Assembly (NCBI RefSeq): GCF_042665155.1
Contig: NZ_JBHTCG010000004.1
Coordinates: 372,001 to 436,000 of the forward strand
DNA: 64,000 bases
Direction: 5' to 3'
DNA from: Sphaerisporangium rhizosphaerae
GTDB taxonomy: Bacteria; Actinomycetota; Actinomycetes; Streptosporangiales; Streptosporangiaceae
Positions within the stretch are counted from its first letter, which is position 1; every line of letters starts with the position of its first letter. Position numbers and translations under genes: made by a program. Shown here piece after piece: positions 17,577 through 25,739 of this stretch. Below the pieces are notes generated by a model. That model ran no database searches. It saw only the letters and a list, made by a program, of their open reading frames with translations, and was not told the DNA's origin.

Positions 17577-18191
17577 TCAGTGCGTCCGCCGCCGCCGGGA
17601 GAGCCGCGCCCGTCCGGTTCGCCGAGCTCGCAGCCAGGCCGCGGCCATCGCCGCCGCGGCAGCGACCGCGACCACGGCCAGCACGAGGAGCAGGTTGCGC
17701 CCGTAGTCCAGCGGGAGCAGCGACGGGTTGTCGGCCCTGCGGCCGATGCCCAGCACCATCGGCAGCGCGAGCAGGCCGAGCACGCCGGCCACGGCCAGCG
17801 CGGCGCGCACCCAGAACCGGTACGGCTCGCGCACCGCCCCGGTGAGCACGGCGACCGCCGCGACCAGCGGCGCCAGGACGCCGTCGTGCGCGGCGACCAG
17901 CCCGCCGAACCACAGGGCCCAGCCGAGGGGGTCGGTGTGGTGGGCGTCCGCCGCCAGACCCGCCAGCCCGACGACGACCAGCGCGCCGCCGGCGCCGTAC
18001 CCCGCCCACCGCCACCGGCCCGAGCCGGCGCGCGAAGCGTCGTCCCGCCCGTGCACGGCGCCGGAGGAGGCGCCGCCGGGCCCTGCCATCGCGGCGAGGG
18101 AGGAGACGCCGTCGGGCCCTGTCGTCGCGGCGAGGGAGGAGTCGCCCGGTTCGGTGCGGGCGTCGGGAGAGGTGCCGTCCGGCCGGTTCAT
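17577..18191 (-). CDS. Conserved membrane protein partner of the molybdopterin oxidoreductase
   Basis: 204-aa protein with an N-terminal low-complexity region followed by about four membrane spans and a basic C-terminus. No family could be named. The N-terminal part contains a 13-residue tandem repeat (SSLAATTGPDG then SSLAAMAGPGG), also visible in the DNA near 18085-18165. Its ATG overlaps the oxidoreductase TGA (ATGA), so translation is coupled and the protein probably works with that membrane enzyme. GLVAAHDGVLAPL in the first half is the most distinctive motif. Confidence 0.78.
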   Translation of the reverse strand: MNRPDGTSPDARTEPGDSSLAATTGPDGVSSLAAMAGPGGASSGAVHGRDDASRAGSGRWRWAGYGAGGALVVVGLAGLAADAHHTDPLGWALWFGGLVAAHDGVLAPLVAAVAVLTGAVREPYRFWVRAALAVAGVLGLLALPMVLGIGRRADNPSLLPLDYGRNLLLVLAVVAVAAAAAMAAAWLRARRTGRARLSRRRRTH

Positions 18192-19354
18192 GTGACCACC
18201 ACCTCGGTGACCCACTTGGTCTGCAGCACGCCGGGCCGGTTCGGCGCGATGAGACGCAGGGGGAAGCCGTGGTCGGGGGCGAGCGGGGCGCCGTTGAGGC
18301 GCAGGGCCAGCAAGGTGAGCGGGTCGCCCCAGTGCGGCGAGCGCACCTCGCTGGACCGGTAGGCCCCGCCGCGCTCCAGCGACTCGACCGTGACCACGGC
18401 GTCCGGGGCCGCACCCGCCCGGGCGAGCAGGTCGCGCAGGCGGATCCCGGCCCACTCCGCCTCCGCGCTCCAGCCCTCCACGCACGAGATCGGCAACCGG
18501 GCGGTGTGCTGCGGCCACCGCAGCAGGTCGGCGTAGGTGAGGGACAGGGGCGTGCGCACCGCCCCGGTGACCGTGAGCCGGTACCCCGCGTCCGCGGCGA
18601 CCGCGCTCACCCCGGCCGCGGCCGCGGTCTTGTTCACCGGGACGCCCTGCGGGCCGATGCGCGGGCCGCGCGGCGCGAGCACGGCCCACCGGGCGAGGGG
18701 CGGGTAGGTCTCGCCCACCGTGACCAGGACGGTGACGCCCGAGGCCGCCGCCACCGTGGCGAGGAACCGCCGCCGGGCCATGTCGCCTGGTCCGACCGGT
18801 TCCCGCGTCCAGAACCGGGCGCGGACCTTGGCCCACTCGTTCACCACGTGGATGACCAGCGCGCCGTAGACCAGGTAGGCCGTCCAGTAGTGCGCCGCGG
18901 TGAAGGAGAACGGCCACAGGTACGCGTAAGAGATGTTCAGCAGCCCGGTGACGAGCTGGAACAGCGATCCGCCCACCAGCGCGAGCACCAGCGCGCGTTC
19001 CACCGCCTGCGGCGCCGAACGGAAGGGCGGCCACTGGAACAGCCGCGGGTAGACCGTCCACAGCTTGGCCAGCAGCAACGGGATGGTCGCCAGCCCGCCG
19101 ATGACGTGGGCTCCCTGCGTGACCCGGTACAGGTTCACCGGCCGGGACGGCCACAGCAGCCAGGCCGGCGGATGCTGCATGAAGTGGCTCACCAGCCCGG
19201 TGACGAAGGCCACCGTGAAGCTCAGGCCGAGCCACACGCCGAGCTGAGCGGCCGTCCGCTCGGAGTGCAGCCCGCTGCTGAAGCGCCCCGAGACGCCGCG
19301 CACGAATGCCTCCGCCCGGCGCTCCAGGCTTTTCCCGTCACTACGGCGAACCAT
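18188..19354 (-). CDS. Membrane cytochrome b561-like / YedY-type molybdopterin oxidoreductase fusion
   Basis: 388-aa fusion. Residues 35-175 form four to five membrane helices with histidines (H57, H83, H155, H169) placed as heme ligands, like a di-heme cytochrome b. After a basic stop-transfer and an internal RRR (194-196) with a hydrophobic run comes a sulfite-oxidase/YedY-fold domain with the molybdenum-ligating cysteine in SCVEGWS (C291). It combines in one chain the roles of MsrP (YedY) and its heme partner MsrQ: electrons pass between the quinone pool and an extracytoplasmic substrate. The ATG at 19354 lies in a copy of the methyltransferase 3' end found at 46 kb, so the gene was probably once coupled to that gene. 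Confidence 0.88.
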   Translation of the reverse strand: MVRRSDGKSLERRAEAFVRGVSGRFSSGLHSERTAAQLGVWLGLSFTVAFVTGLVSHFMQHPPAWLLWPSRPVNLYRVTQGAHVIGGLATIPLLLAKLWTVYPRLFQWPPFRSAPQAVERALVLALVGGSLFQLVTGLLNISYAYLWPFSFTAAHYWTAYLVYGALVIHVVNEWAKVRARFWTREPVGPGDMARRRFLATVAAASGVTVLVTVGETYPPLARWAVLAPRGPRIGPQGVPVNKTAAAAGVSAVAADAGYRLTVTGAVRTPLSLTYADLLRWPQHTARLPISCVEGWSAEAEWAGIRLRDLLARAGAAPDAVVTVESLERGGAYRSSEVRSPHWGDPLTLLALRLNGAPLAPDHGFPLRLIAPNRPGVLQTKWVTEVVVT

Positions 19355-19377
19355 CGTCCCGCCTCGCTCCGGTGTTC
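19345..19377. repeat. Remnant copy of the methyltransferase 3' end at the oxidoreductase start
   Basis: 33 bp match 30 of 33 bases of 46045-46077, the last codons of the methyltransferase. Read on the minus strand in the methyltransferase frame, the sequence continues upstream as EHRSEAGRWFAV, compared with EHWTEAGRWFAT in the intact gene. The oxidoreductase start ATG lies within it. Confidence 0.75.
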
Positions 19378-19732
19378 TCGCGCGCCCGCATTCCGGCGTC
19401 GGCCATTTCCACCGGCCGGCCGCGCGCGCCGCACTGTTCGATCACTTCTGCGACCTTACAGCGGAAGGCATTCACCGATTCTTACGAACCTGTGACGCGA
19501 TCGGGGGCCTTGGCCAGCCTGTGAGCCGCTGACCTGGACTTCGGCGCCGGCACGGACATGAAGCGGCCTCTCGGGAGGCAACGGCCGAAATGGCGGGCCG
19601 GCCGCGGGAGAACGGCCTCGAAATAGCCTCGCGCCGGCGATCGAGAGGTCGATTCACCGAATGGGGGAATTTCGTCGCCAAGGGGAGATACGGAGCACGC
19701 CGTCCCGCGAAAGGAATCGGCCCGGCAGAGGG
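19355..19732. other. Gene-free stretch between molybdopterin gene and RiPP locus
   Basis: 378 bp. It holds the methyltransferase remnant at its left end and the shared-motif promoter at about 19451-19496. The rest, to the stop codon of the M50 gene at 19733, shows no gene, clear terminator or repeat. Confidence 0.6.
19451..19496 (-). promoter_or_regulatory. Shared-motif promoter of the molybdopterin oxidoreductase operon
   Basis: Minus strand: GTCAC (19496-19492), five bases, CGTAAGAATC (19486-19477), 18 bases, TAAGGTCG. The block from GCGAC through GTGACG aligns without gaps to the one before the methyltransferase gene. Start codon is roughly 100 bp downstream. Confidence 0.8.
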
Positions 19733-20971
19733 TCAGCCGTGCCGCCGGGAGGGCGTCAGGGCCGCCGCGGCGGACGCGCACCATCGGCGGACCTTCGGCC
19801 CGTGCCGGCGCCACCACGTCCAAACCCACAGGCCCTGGACGCCGGCCAGCACCGCGACCACCGCCACCGCGTCCACGACGGCCGGCGCCTCGCCGCCGTT
19901 CACCAGCGTGCCGATCGCGGGCCCCGCGATGGCGGCGAGCGCGGGGAGCATGAGCGTCGCGACCACGGTCAGGCAGGCCGCCGTACCCACCACCAGCAGC
20001 ACCGTGTAGAGGCGCACCGCGACGCGCTCCCGTCGCGGGAAGCCCGCGAGCGGGTTCGCCCCACCCCTTCTCGCCAGGCGGCCGATCAGGAACCGCCCGT
20101 ACGCCACGCCGTCGCCGTACAGGTTGCGGCACCCGGCGAGGTCCTGGGCGACGAAGTAGAGGTCGGTCCGCATGAACACCAGGAACTGGAAGCTCAGCGC
20201 GTCGATCTGGGTCAGGACGACGATGGCGGCAACGGTGTGCGGGCCGCCCTCGCCCGGCCAGACGGCGAGCGCCATCAGCCCGGCCGCCATGACGGCCGCG
20301 TCCAGCGCCATTCCGGCGAGGTAGGCGCTCATCCGGACGCGCCTGTCCTCGCCCCAGACCCCCGACACGTCGGTCTGCACGACGAGGAACTGCAGGCGCG
20401 AGCCGAGGGTGATCCGCCCGGGCACCCCGGCCGCCCGGGCCGTGCCGAGATGGGCGAGCTCGTGCAGCAGCACCAGCCCCCAGGTGATGGCGACCTGGGT
20501 GAGCAGCGAGACGGTGCCGAACCGGCTCCAGGCCATGATGCCGGGACTCGGCATGACCTCCGGGCGGACGGCCAGGACCACCAGCCCGCACAGGACCAGC
20601 AACCCCACCCCGGCGTGGACGGCCGGACTCAGCGTCCACCGGACGTGGCGCGGCTTCAGCCAGGGAAGCGAGGGCCTTCGCCGCCCGGTGTCCGCGACCG
20701 GCCGGCCGTCCATGCCCGCCACGAACCCCAGGTCGGTCAGCGCCGCGCAGAAGTCGGCCACGTCGACTCTCGTCCCGGTCTCGGCGGTGACCCGCGCCGC
20801 GACCTCGTCCACCGTCCGGCCCTCGGCCAGCAGGTCGATCACCGTCCGACCGATGTCGGGGAAGGACGCGAACGTGCCGGTCTCGACCCGCCCGATGATC
20901 CAGCCGGAACCGTCGCGACGCGTTCTGAGCCGGTGGAGCCGTACGCGGGAGGCTCCCGTCACCGCGTGCAT
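19733..20971 (-). CDS. M50-family membrane metalloprotease with N-terminal PqqD-like (RRE) domain
   Basis: 412-aa protein. Roughly residues 20-95 form a PqqD-like peptide-recognition domain (GWIIGRVETG ... TVIDLLAEGRTVDEVAARV ... ALTDLGFV). A polytopic membrane domain follows with the zinc motif HELAH at 170-174 and several further helices. This is the 'putative peptide zinc metalloprotease' type found in RiPP loci, probably cutting the leader from the modified precursor during export. ATG 20971 with GGGAGG upstream. It follows the ThiF-like gene by 16 bp; both sit on a 29-bp tandem duplication that created the present start. Confidence 0.85.
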   Translation of the reverse strand: MHAVTGASRVRLHRLRTRRDGSGWIIGRVETGTFASFPDIGRTVIDLLAEGRTVDEVAARVTAETGTRVDVADFCAALTDLGFVAGMDGRPVADTGRRRPSLPWLKPRHVRWTLSPAVHAGVGLLVLCGLVVLAVRPEVMPSPGIMAWSRFGTVSLLTQVAITWGLVLLHELAHLGTARAAGVPGRITLGSRLQFLVVQTDVSGVWGEDRRVRMSAYLAGMALDAAVMAAGLMALAVWPGEGGPHTVAAIVVLTQIDALSFQFLVFMRTDLYFVAQDLAGCRNLYGDGVAYGRFLIGRLARRGGANPLAGFPRRERVAVRLYTVLLVVGTAACLTVVATLMLPALAAIAGPAIGTLVNGGEAPAVVDAVAVVAVLAGVQGLWVWTWWRRHGPKVRRWCASAAAALTPSRRHG

Positions 20972-21007
20972 ACGGCGCGGCCTCCCGTCACCGCGTGCAT
21001 ACGGCGC
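20953..21007. repeat. 29-bp tandem duplication at the ThiF/M50 gene junction
   Basis: Two copies of CTCCCGTCACCGCGTGCATA plus CGGCGC lie at 20953-20978 and 20982-21007. The right copy carries the ThiF-like stop codon; the left copy supplies the M50 start ATG. Before duplication, start and stop would have overlapped by about ten bases. Confidence 0.85.
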
Positions 21008-22097
21008 ACCCCGGCTCGCCCTGCGGGAACTCGCCGAAGATCGGCTGCTCCGGGGCGACGAGATTGGTGCCCTGGATGTAGCACGCCGTGACCGGCGGGA
21101 CCTCGGTGATGAGCCGGATGACCCCATGGGCGACCATGTGGCCGCACATCCCGGCCGAGGTGGCGATCGCGCCGGGACCGCCGAGGTGGACGGGACGGCC
21201 CGCGGCCCCCGGAGGGCCGTGACCGGGGCCCGCGCGCCTGCGGTCCTCGATGCGCTGCATGCACTCGTAGCAGGCTCCGCGGCCGGGGGCGAAGACGCCC
21301 GTGGTCACCAGCGGGCCGCTGTAGCCGCCGCCCACCCAGGGGATCCCGGCGGCGAAGCAGGCCCGGCCGGCCCACACGCGGATGCCGTCCTCTCCTTTGG
21401 GCTCGTCGGCGCACATGGCCACCACGTCGAACCCCGGCAGCAGGGCCGCGAGATCCCGCTCGCTCCGGACGCGCAGGACGGCGCCCGACACCTCGATGTC
21501 GGAGTTCAGCCGGCTCAGCCGCTCGACGGCGACCTCCACCTTGGGACGGCCGATGTCGGCCTCGGTGAACAGGAGCTGGCGGTTGAGATTGGCCAACTCG
21601 ACCCGGTCGTCGTCGACCAGGCGCAGCACCCCCGCCCCGGAGGCCGCGAGGGCCTGCGCCGCGCAGGCGCCCACGCCGCCGACGCCGACCACCAGGACGC
21701 GCGAGCGGCGCAGCCGGAGCTGTGCGTCCCAGCCGTGCTCCCGCGGGGTGAGGTCCGCCCAGCGGAAGAACGCCTGGCCCCGGCTGTACCGGTCGCGCTC
21801 GCGCGGAGTCAGTTCGGGCGCCTCCGCCGTTCCCGCGTCCTCGATGTGGCCGGAACCGAGGAGCCGGGCGACGATCGACTCCGCGTCGCGCCGGGTCAGC
21901 TCCGGGAAGCCGGCCAGGAGCAGGGCGGTGACATCGGCGCAGGTCCGCGTGCCGTTCATCGCCTCGAGGGCCGTCCACACCCAGCCGTTCGGGTCCTTGA
22001 TCTCGTGGGCCGGCCCGTAGACGTCGCCGCCGATGCGGACCAGGCCGCCGTCGAGACGGTAGGGCGCGTGCTCGGGCTTCACTCTCGGCAACCGCAA
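20988..22097 (-). CDS. ThiF/E1-like adenylating enzyme with N-terminal RRE-like domain (RiPP maturation)
   Basis: 369-aa E1-superfamily enzyme. Residues 10-90 look like a PqqD-type leader-peptide recognition domain (GGDVYGPAHEI ... DVTALLLAGFPELT ... LLGSGHIEDAG). The nucleotide loop GVGGVG is at 138-143, the catalytic DDDRVELANLNRQ at 162-174, and the conserved Asp at 231. A four-cysteine zinc site uses C276/C279 and C364/C367. Such enzymes adenylate a carboxylate: MccB does this to a peptide C-terminus and PaaA to glutamate side chains. TTG start at 22097 with GGGGAGG 5 nt upstream; GTG at 22082 is the alternative. It lies between the precursor and the M50 protease genes. Confidence 0.88.
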   Translation of the reverse strand: MRLPRVKPEHAPYRLDGGLVRIGGDVYGPAHEIKDPNGWVWTALEAMNGTRTCADVTALLLAGFPELTRRDAESIVARLLGSGHIEDAGTAEAPELTPRERDRYSRGQAFFRWADLTPREHGWDAQLRLRRSRVLVVGVGGVGACAAQALAASGAGVLRLVDDDRVELANLNRQLLFTEADIGRPKVEVAVERLSRLNSDIEVSGAVLRVRSERDLAALLPGFDVVAMCADEPKGEDGIRVWAGRACFAAGIPWVGGGYSGPLVTTGVFAPGRGACYECMQRIEDRRRAGPGHGPPGAAGRPVHLGGPGAIATSAGMCGHMVAHGVIRLITEVPPVTACYIQGTNLVAPEQPIFGEFPQGEPGCAVCTR

Positions 22098-22194
22098 CGC
22101 GGCCTCCCCGGTGAAGGCGTGGACGCCAAGGGGGGCGCGGAGCCGCGGTCGGGCGCGCGCGAGGCCCGGTCGCGGCTCCGCCGATAGGGGCCGG

Positions 22195-22338
22195 TCAGGA
22201 CCCGGAGGGGTTGCTGAGGCGTTCGGTGGTCTCGAGGCGGTCCAGCCTGCGGATCTCGATCTTCACGGCGTCGGTGGAGCAGGGGTCCTCTGCGGCCTTG
22301 TTCTCGTGGTTCTCGTCGGAGTCTCTGATGTCGCTCAC
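22195..22338 (-). CDS. Candidate RiPP precursor peptide, 47 aa
   Basis: Short acidic then basic peptide. The first half (SDIRDSDENHENKAAEDPC) reads as a soluble leader. The middle VKIEIRRLDRLETT is a plausible leader helix/strand for RRE binding, and the Thr/Glu/Ser/Asn-rich end ERLSNPSGS is a plausible core with carboxylates an E1-like enzyme could activate. There is one cysteine (position 20). GTG start at 22338 with AGAGG upstream; the frame is open further upstream but that part is repeat-derived. It precedes the ThiF-like gene by 97 bp in the same orientation. Function is inferred from position and size; no known precursor family was recognised. Confidence 0.7.
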   Translation of the reverse strand: MSDIRDSDENHENKAAEDPCSTDAVKIEIRRLDRLETTERLSNPSGS

Positions 22339-22369
22339 GAGTTGCCTCTTCTCGTCGACACGCTCGGCT

Positions 22370-22409
22370 GACTCGCCGACTTGCTGACTTGCTGACTTGC
22401 TGACTCTTT
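22370..22409. repeat. 8-bp tandem repeat upstream of the precursor gene
   Basis: Three perfect GACTTGCT units (22378-22401) are flanked by one degenerate unit on each side (GACTCGCC, GACTCTTT). The array lies 32-71 bp upstream of the precursor start, inside its presumed leader. The 8-bp unit is not a multiple of three. Confidence 0.85.
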
Positions 22410-22589
22410 GACCTGATCGACGGCCGTCCGACCGCCCCTCAGAATAGATCGCCGGCAATCGGAGCGATAGATCCTTTCTTGTCGAGGTTTCGCAATATGG
22501 CGGGTCGGCACGAATTCCGGCCACATTCCGGTCCCGCCGTAATTCGGAAAACGTCACGGGTTCCTAAAGCGCGGGCGCCGCGGGGAAAG

Positions 22590-23882
22590 TCAGGGCGTTC
22601 CGAGCGGGGCGGGCGCCGCCTCCGCGGAAATGCGCTCCGCGCCGGCCGGGGGCAGGTCGCTGTTGAAGCGCGGCATTCCGCGTAGGAAGAGGGTGGCGAG
22701 CGGCACGGCGAACGCGGCCAGCGCGCTCAGCCCCAGCAGCGTCGACCGGCCGACCGCCGCGCTCGCCGGGCCGGTCACCATGAGGCCGAGAGGCGTCATC
22801 ATCGAGGAGACCAGCCAGTCGACGGAGGTCACCCTGGCCAGGCGTTCCGGCGGGATCTCCCGCTGGAGGTTCACCGCCCACTGCACGCCGTAGATCTCCA
22901 GCCCCACACCGGCGGCGATGTAGCACGCGTACAGCAGCAGCGGCGAGGCCGGCCAGGTCAGCGCGAGCGGCACGGCGCCGTACATGGCGACCCCGCAGAT
23001 CGCGGCCACCCCGGGCCGGCTCGGTCTCCACCTCATGCTGATCAGCCCGCCCACCAGGCCGCCGACCGACAGCAGGGCGAGGGCGGCTCCGTAGACCGCG
23101 TCGCCGCCGAAGGCCTCGCGGGAGACCAGGGGCAGCATGACCTGCGCCGGAGCGATGGCGAGCATGTGCTGGAACGCCATGGCGAGGGTGCCTCCCAGGA
23201 CCCACGGCCGTCGTGACACCTCCGACAGGCCGTCGGCGATCTCCCGGACGGCCGAGGACCGCCGCGCCGGCGCGACGGCCGGTTCGCGCAGCGGAAGCTG
23301 GAGGAGCAGGGCGAGCAGGTAGGCCGTCATCACGGCGAGAAACCCGATGCCGGGAGACCAGGCGGTCACGATGTACGCGCCGAGGCCGGGTCCGACGATG
23401 GCGCCGAGCCGCCAGGAGACCGCCATCAGCGCCGCCGCCGCCGGGCGCTGCGCGGGGGTGAGCACCGACGACAGGCATGCCTGGTAGGCGGGCCGGTGGA
23501 ACGCCTCCGCCGCCCCGACGAGGAAGACCAGGGACGCCAGCAGCCACGGGGGGCCGCCGCCGTGCAGTCCCACCGCGACCACGCAGCACTGGAAGGCCAG
23601 CGAGGCCATCATGACCGTCCGGCGCGGCAGCCGGTCCGCCCACAGCCCGCCCAGGAGGGAGAACACGATCAGCGCGACCCACCGGCCGGTGAAGATCGCG
23701 CCGACGGTCGAGGCGGTGCCGCCCGCGTTGAGGGCCACGATGGTCACCGTGACCGGGAAGATCTGGTCGGCCGCCACCGACATGGTGAAGCTCAGCCACA
23801 GCAGACGGAACTCCCGATTTCTCGTCACAGAACCATCTACGGGACGAGCAGGACGATTTACTTTCCCCACACGAGTGCGCAT
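22590..23882 (-). CDS. MFS transporter of the RiPP locus (probable export/immunity)
   Basis: 430-aa DHA3/MFS_3-type facilitator with twelve hydrophobic segments. The loop GGLWADRLPRRTVMMASL is motif A between helices 2 and 3. Members export macrolides and peptides. It is transcribed in the same direction as the precursor, ThiF-like and M50 genes, 251 bp upstream of the precursor, so it belongs to the locus by position and probably exports the product or gives self-protection. ATG at 23882; no strong ribosome site is visible. Confidence 0.83.
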   Translation of the reverse strand: MRTRVGKVNRPARPVDGSVTRNREFRLLWLSFTMSVAADQIFPVTVTIVALNAGGTASTVGAIFTGRWVALIVFSLLGGLWADRLPRRTVMMASLAFQCCVVAVGLHGGGPPWLLASLVFLVGAAEAFHRPAYQACLSSVLTPAQRPAAAALMAVSWRLGAIVGPGLGAYIVTAWSPGIGFLAVMTAYLLALLLQLPLREPAVAPARRSSAVREIADGLSEVSRRPWVLGGTLAMAFQHMLAIAPAQVMLPLVSREAFGGDAVYGAALALLSVGGLVGGLISMRWRPSRPGVAAICGVAMYGAVPLALTWPASPLLLYACYIAAGVGLEIYGVQWAVNLQREIPPERLARVTSVDWLVSSMMTPLGLMVTGPASAAVGRSTLLGLSALAAFAVPLATLFLRGMPRFNSDLPPAGAERISAEAAPAPLGTP

Positions 23883-24136
23883 GCCACGAAATCAACCTCG
23901 ATGAGTCAGAACCCGCAAGGGAGGTTGTTTCGGCTTTCTCCGGCGGCTCGCCTCATTCTTACGCACCTTTCCGCGTTCCGGCCATGCCAGGCGGCGCCGT
24001 CGCCGGGCCTCGGCCACGACCGCGGTACCGGTCGCCGGACACCGATCGCCTCGGTCGCGGGAACCGGCCTCAGACCGCCATCACGCGGCCGCCAGCCGGC
24101 CGTCAGCCGGTCGTCGACCCGGCCGTCAACGGGCCA
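23883..24136. other. Gene-free stretch after the WxL-system operon
   Basis: 254 bp between the MFS start and the DUF916 stop. The left part is comparatively AT-rich and must contain the MFS promoter; near the right end there are short CGGCCGTCA-like repeats. No gene or clear terminator was seen. Confidence 0.4.
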
Positions 24137-25159
24137 TCACCCGGCCTGGCGGCCGGGCACGCGTTCGCGCACGCGGCGGTACACGATGGCCGCGAGCAGG
24201 GTCAGTGCGGCGCAGCCCAGGCCGGTGAGCAGCAGGGGAAGCAGCGCGAGCGCCCGGTGGGGGGCGGCCGGCCCGCGCAACAGGGTCAGCGTGCCGGTCG
24301 CGGTCCGGCTGACCCGGCCGCTCTGCACGGTGAGACGGTACTTCCACCGTCCGTCGGGCACGCCGCGACCGAGCGGCACGGTGACCTCCGCCTCCTCGCC
24401 GGGGGCCAGGGTCGTGCCCCGGGCGATGGGATACGGACCGGCCTCCTTCAGTCGGTCGGGGCCCTCCAACAGGTACAGCCGGCCCTGCACGTCGATGGCA
24501 CGATGTCCGGTATTGGTCACGGTCGCCACGACCCGGTAGTCGCCGTCCACCCCGAGGCGGGGGTGCACCTGGCCGATCTCGAAGTCCGTGGCCGGTTCGC
24601 CGCCCGGGCCCACGTGCAGGTAGGCGCGGACGCCCACCAGGTTGACCAGGGCGATGTTGGTCCCCGGTCCGGGTTTGGGCGAGGCGAGCCTCGCCCAGAT
24701 CACGGCGTACCGCTCTCCCTCGCTCGCCCAGGCCGGAACGGCGATGGTCGCCCTCACCAGCGCACTGTCGCCAGGACGCAGGTCCAGCTTGGTCCGGCTC
24801 AAGCGGATCCAGGAGGTCAGCTCGTTGCCAGCCGGGGGCGGCGCGAAGGTGAAGCGATGGTTCCTGATGGCCGCGCCACCGGCGCGCAGCGTGATGTGCC
24901 GGGTCTTCGCCGAGAAGTTGAAGACCTTCAGGGCCCTGGTGAAGGTGGTTCCGGGGTTGACGTGGTCGTCGATGTAGACGCGCGCACGCGGGTCGTCGAG
25001 CCGGCTGGCCGGGATCTCGGCCACCCCGATGCCGAACCGCCCGCCCGGGGCGGGTGGATCGGCGGTCGCGGTGCCGGCGTGCGCGGCGATCGGCGCGCAG
25101 ACTGCGAAGGTGAGCGTGAGCAGCGACGCGCGGGCGCGCCGGGACAGCTGATCAGGCAA
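24137..25159 (-). CDS. DUF916-type (WxL-interacting) surface protein
   Basis: 340-aa exported and membrane-anchored protein. An N-terminal signal peptide (SRRARASLLTLTFAVCAPIAAHA) is followed by two Ig-like beta domains and a C-terminal membrane helix (LALLPLLLTGLGCAALTLLAAIVY) with a basic tail. The first domain (RFGIGVAEIPAS ... ARVYIDDHVNPGTTFTRALKVFN) matches the peptidoglycan-binding WxL-interacting module of Firmicutes. The TTG start overlaps the stop of the WxL-like gene by 8 bp, so the two are coupled and probably form a cell-surface complex. Confidence 0.78.
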   Translation of the reverse strand: MPDQLSRRARASLLTLTFAVCAPIAAHAGTATADPPAPGGRFGIGVAEIPASRLDDPRARVYIDDHVNPGTTFTRALKVFNFSAKTRHITLRAGGAAIRNHRFTFAPPPAGNELTSWIRLSRTKLDLRPGDSALVRATIAVPAWASEGERYAVIWARLASPKPGPGTNIALVNLVGVRAYLHVGPGGEPATDFEIGQVHPRLGVDGDYRVVATVTNTGHRAIDVQGRLYLLEGPDRLKEAGPYPIARGTTLAPGEEAEVTVPLGRGVPDGRWKYRLTVQSGRVSRTATGTLTLLRGPAAPHRALALLPLLLTGLGCAALTLLAAIVYRRVRERVPGRQAG

Positions 25160-25739
25160 CGAGGTGGCTCACCGTGCCCGTGTAGCTGCCCGCCACGGCC
25201 TGGGCGGGGATGTTGACGATCAAGGTGGGGTTCCAGGTGGCGGAGTTGGAGCCCGAGCCCGTGGTCTTGCTGAACGCGGTGCGCGGCTGGTCCAGCGTCA
25301 CCGCCGCCGCGGCGTTCAGCTGTCCGGGGACGAACGTTCCGGTGCCGCTGGTCGCGGTGGCGGTCCCGGACCAATATTGGACGGCGCTGTTGAGGATGGT
25401 CTCGGCGGCGGTGCCGCCACCGGTGGTGAAGCTCGTGGCCGAGACGGTCGCGGTCCAAGTGGCGGTCAGCGCGGCCCGCTGGTCGGAGACCGTGATCAAA
25501 CCGAGCTGCCCGGTGGCCGGGTTGCCCGGGGTGTTGCCTCCGATGGCGACCGGGCCGTCCGGCACGGCGATGGTCAGCGAGTCCGACGCCGTCACCGTGA
25601 ACGTCACGGTGGTGGGACAGGTGGTCGAGGCGGCGCAGGTGCCGGCCTCCGCCGGAGTGGCGGAGGGCGCCACCATCAGGGCGGCGCCGATGGCGACGGC
25701 AGCGGCCGGCATGGCACTACGACGGAATGTTCCAGGCAA
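25152..25739 (-). CDS. WxL-like secreted surface protein
   Basis: 195-aa secreted protein. The TTG start at 25739, preceded by GGGGGA, gives a normal signal peptide (FRRSAMPAAAVAIGAALM, then APSATPAEA). The mature part is one beta-rich domain with SWTATVSATSFTT-like core (here LTATWTATVSATSFTTG), a central AVQYWSG motif and the terminal GSYTGTVSHLVA. Ending in Thr/Ser-His-x-Val-Ala is typical of WxL-like wall proteins. The downstream DUF916 partner overlaps it. An alternative ATG at 25709 would shorten the signal peptide. Confidence 0.75.
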   Translation of the reverse strand: MPGTFRRSAMPAAAVAIGAALMVAPSATPAEAGTCAASTTCPTTVTFTVTASDSLTIAVPDGPVAIGGNTPGNPATGQLGLITVSDQRAALTATWTATVSATSFTTGGGTAAETILNSAVQYWSGTATATSGTGTFVPGQLNAAAAVTLDQPRTAFSKTTGSGSNSATWNPTLIVNIPAQAVAGSYTGTVSHLVA

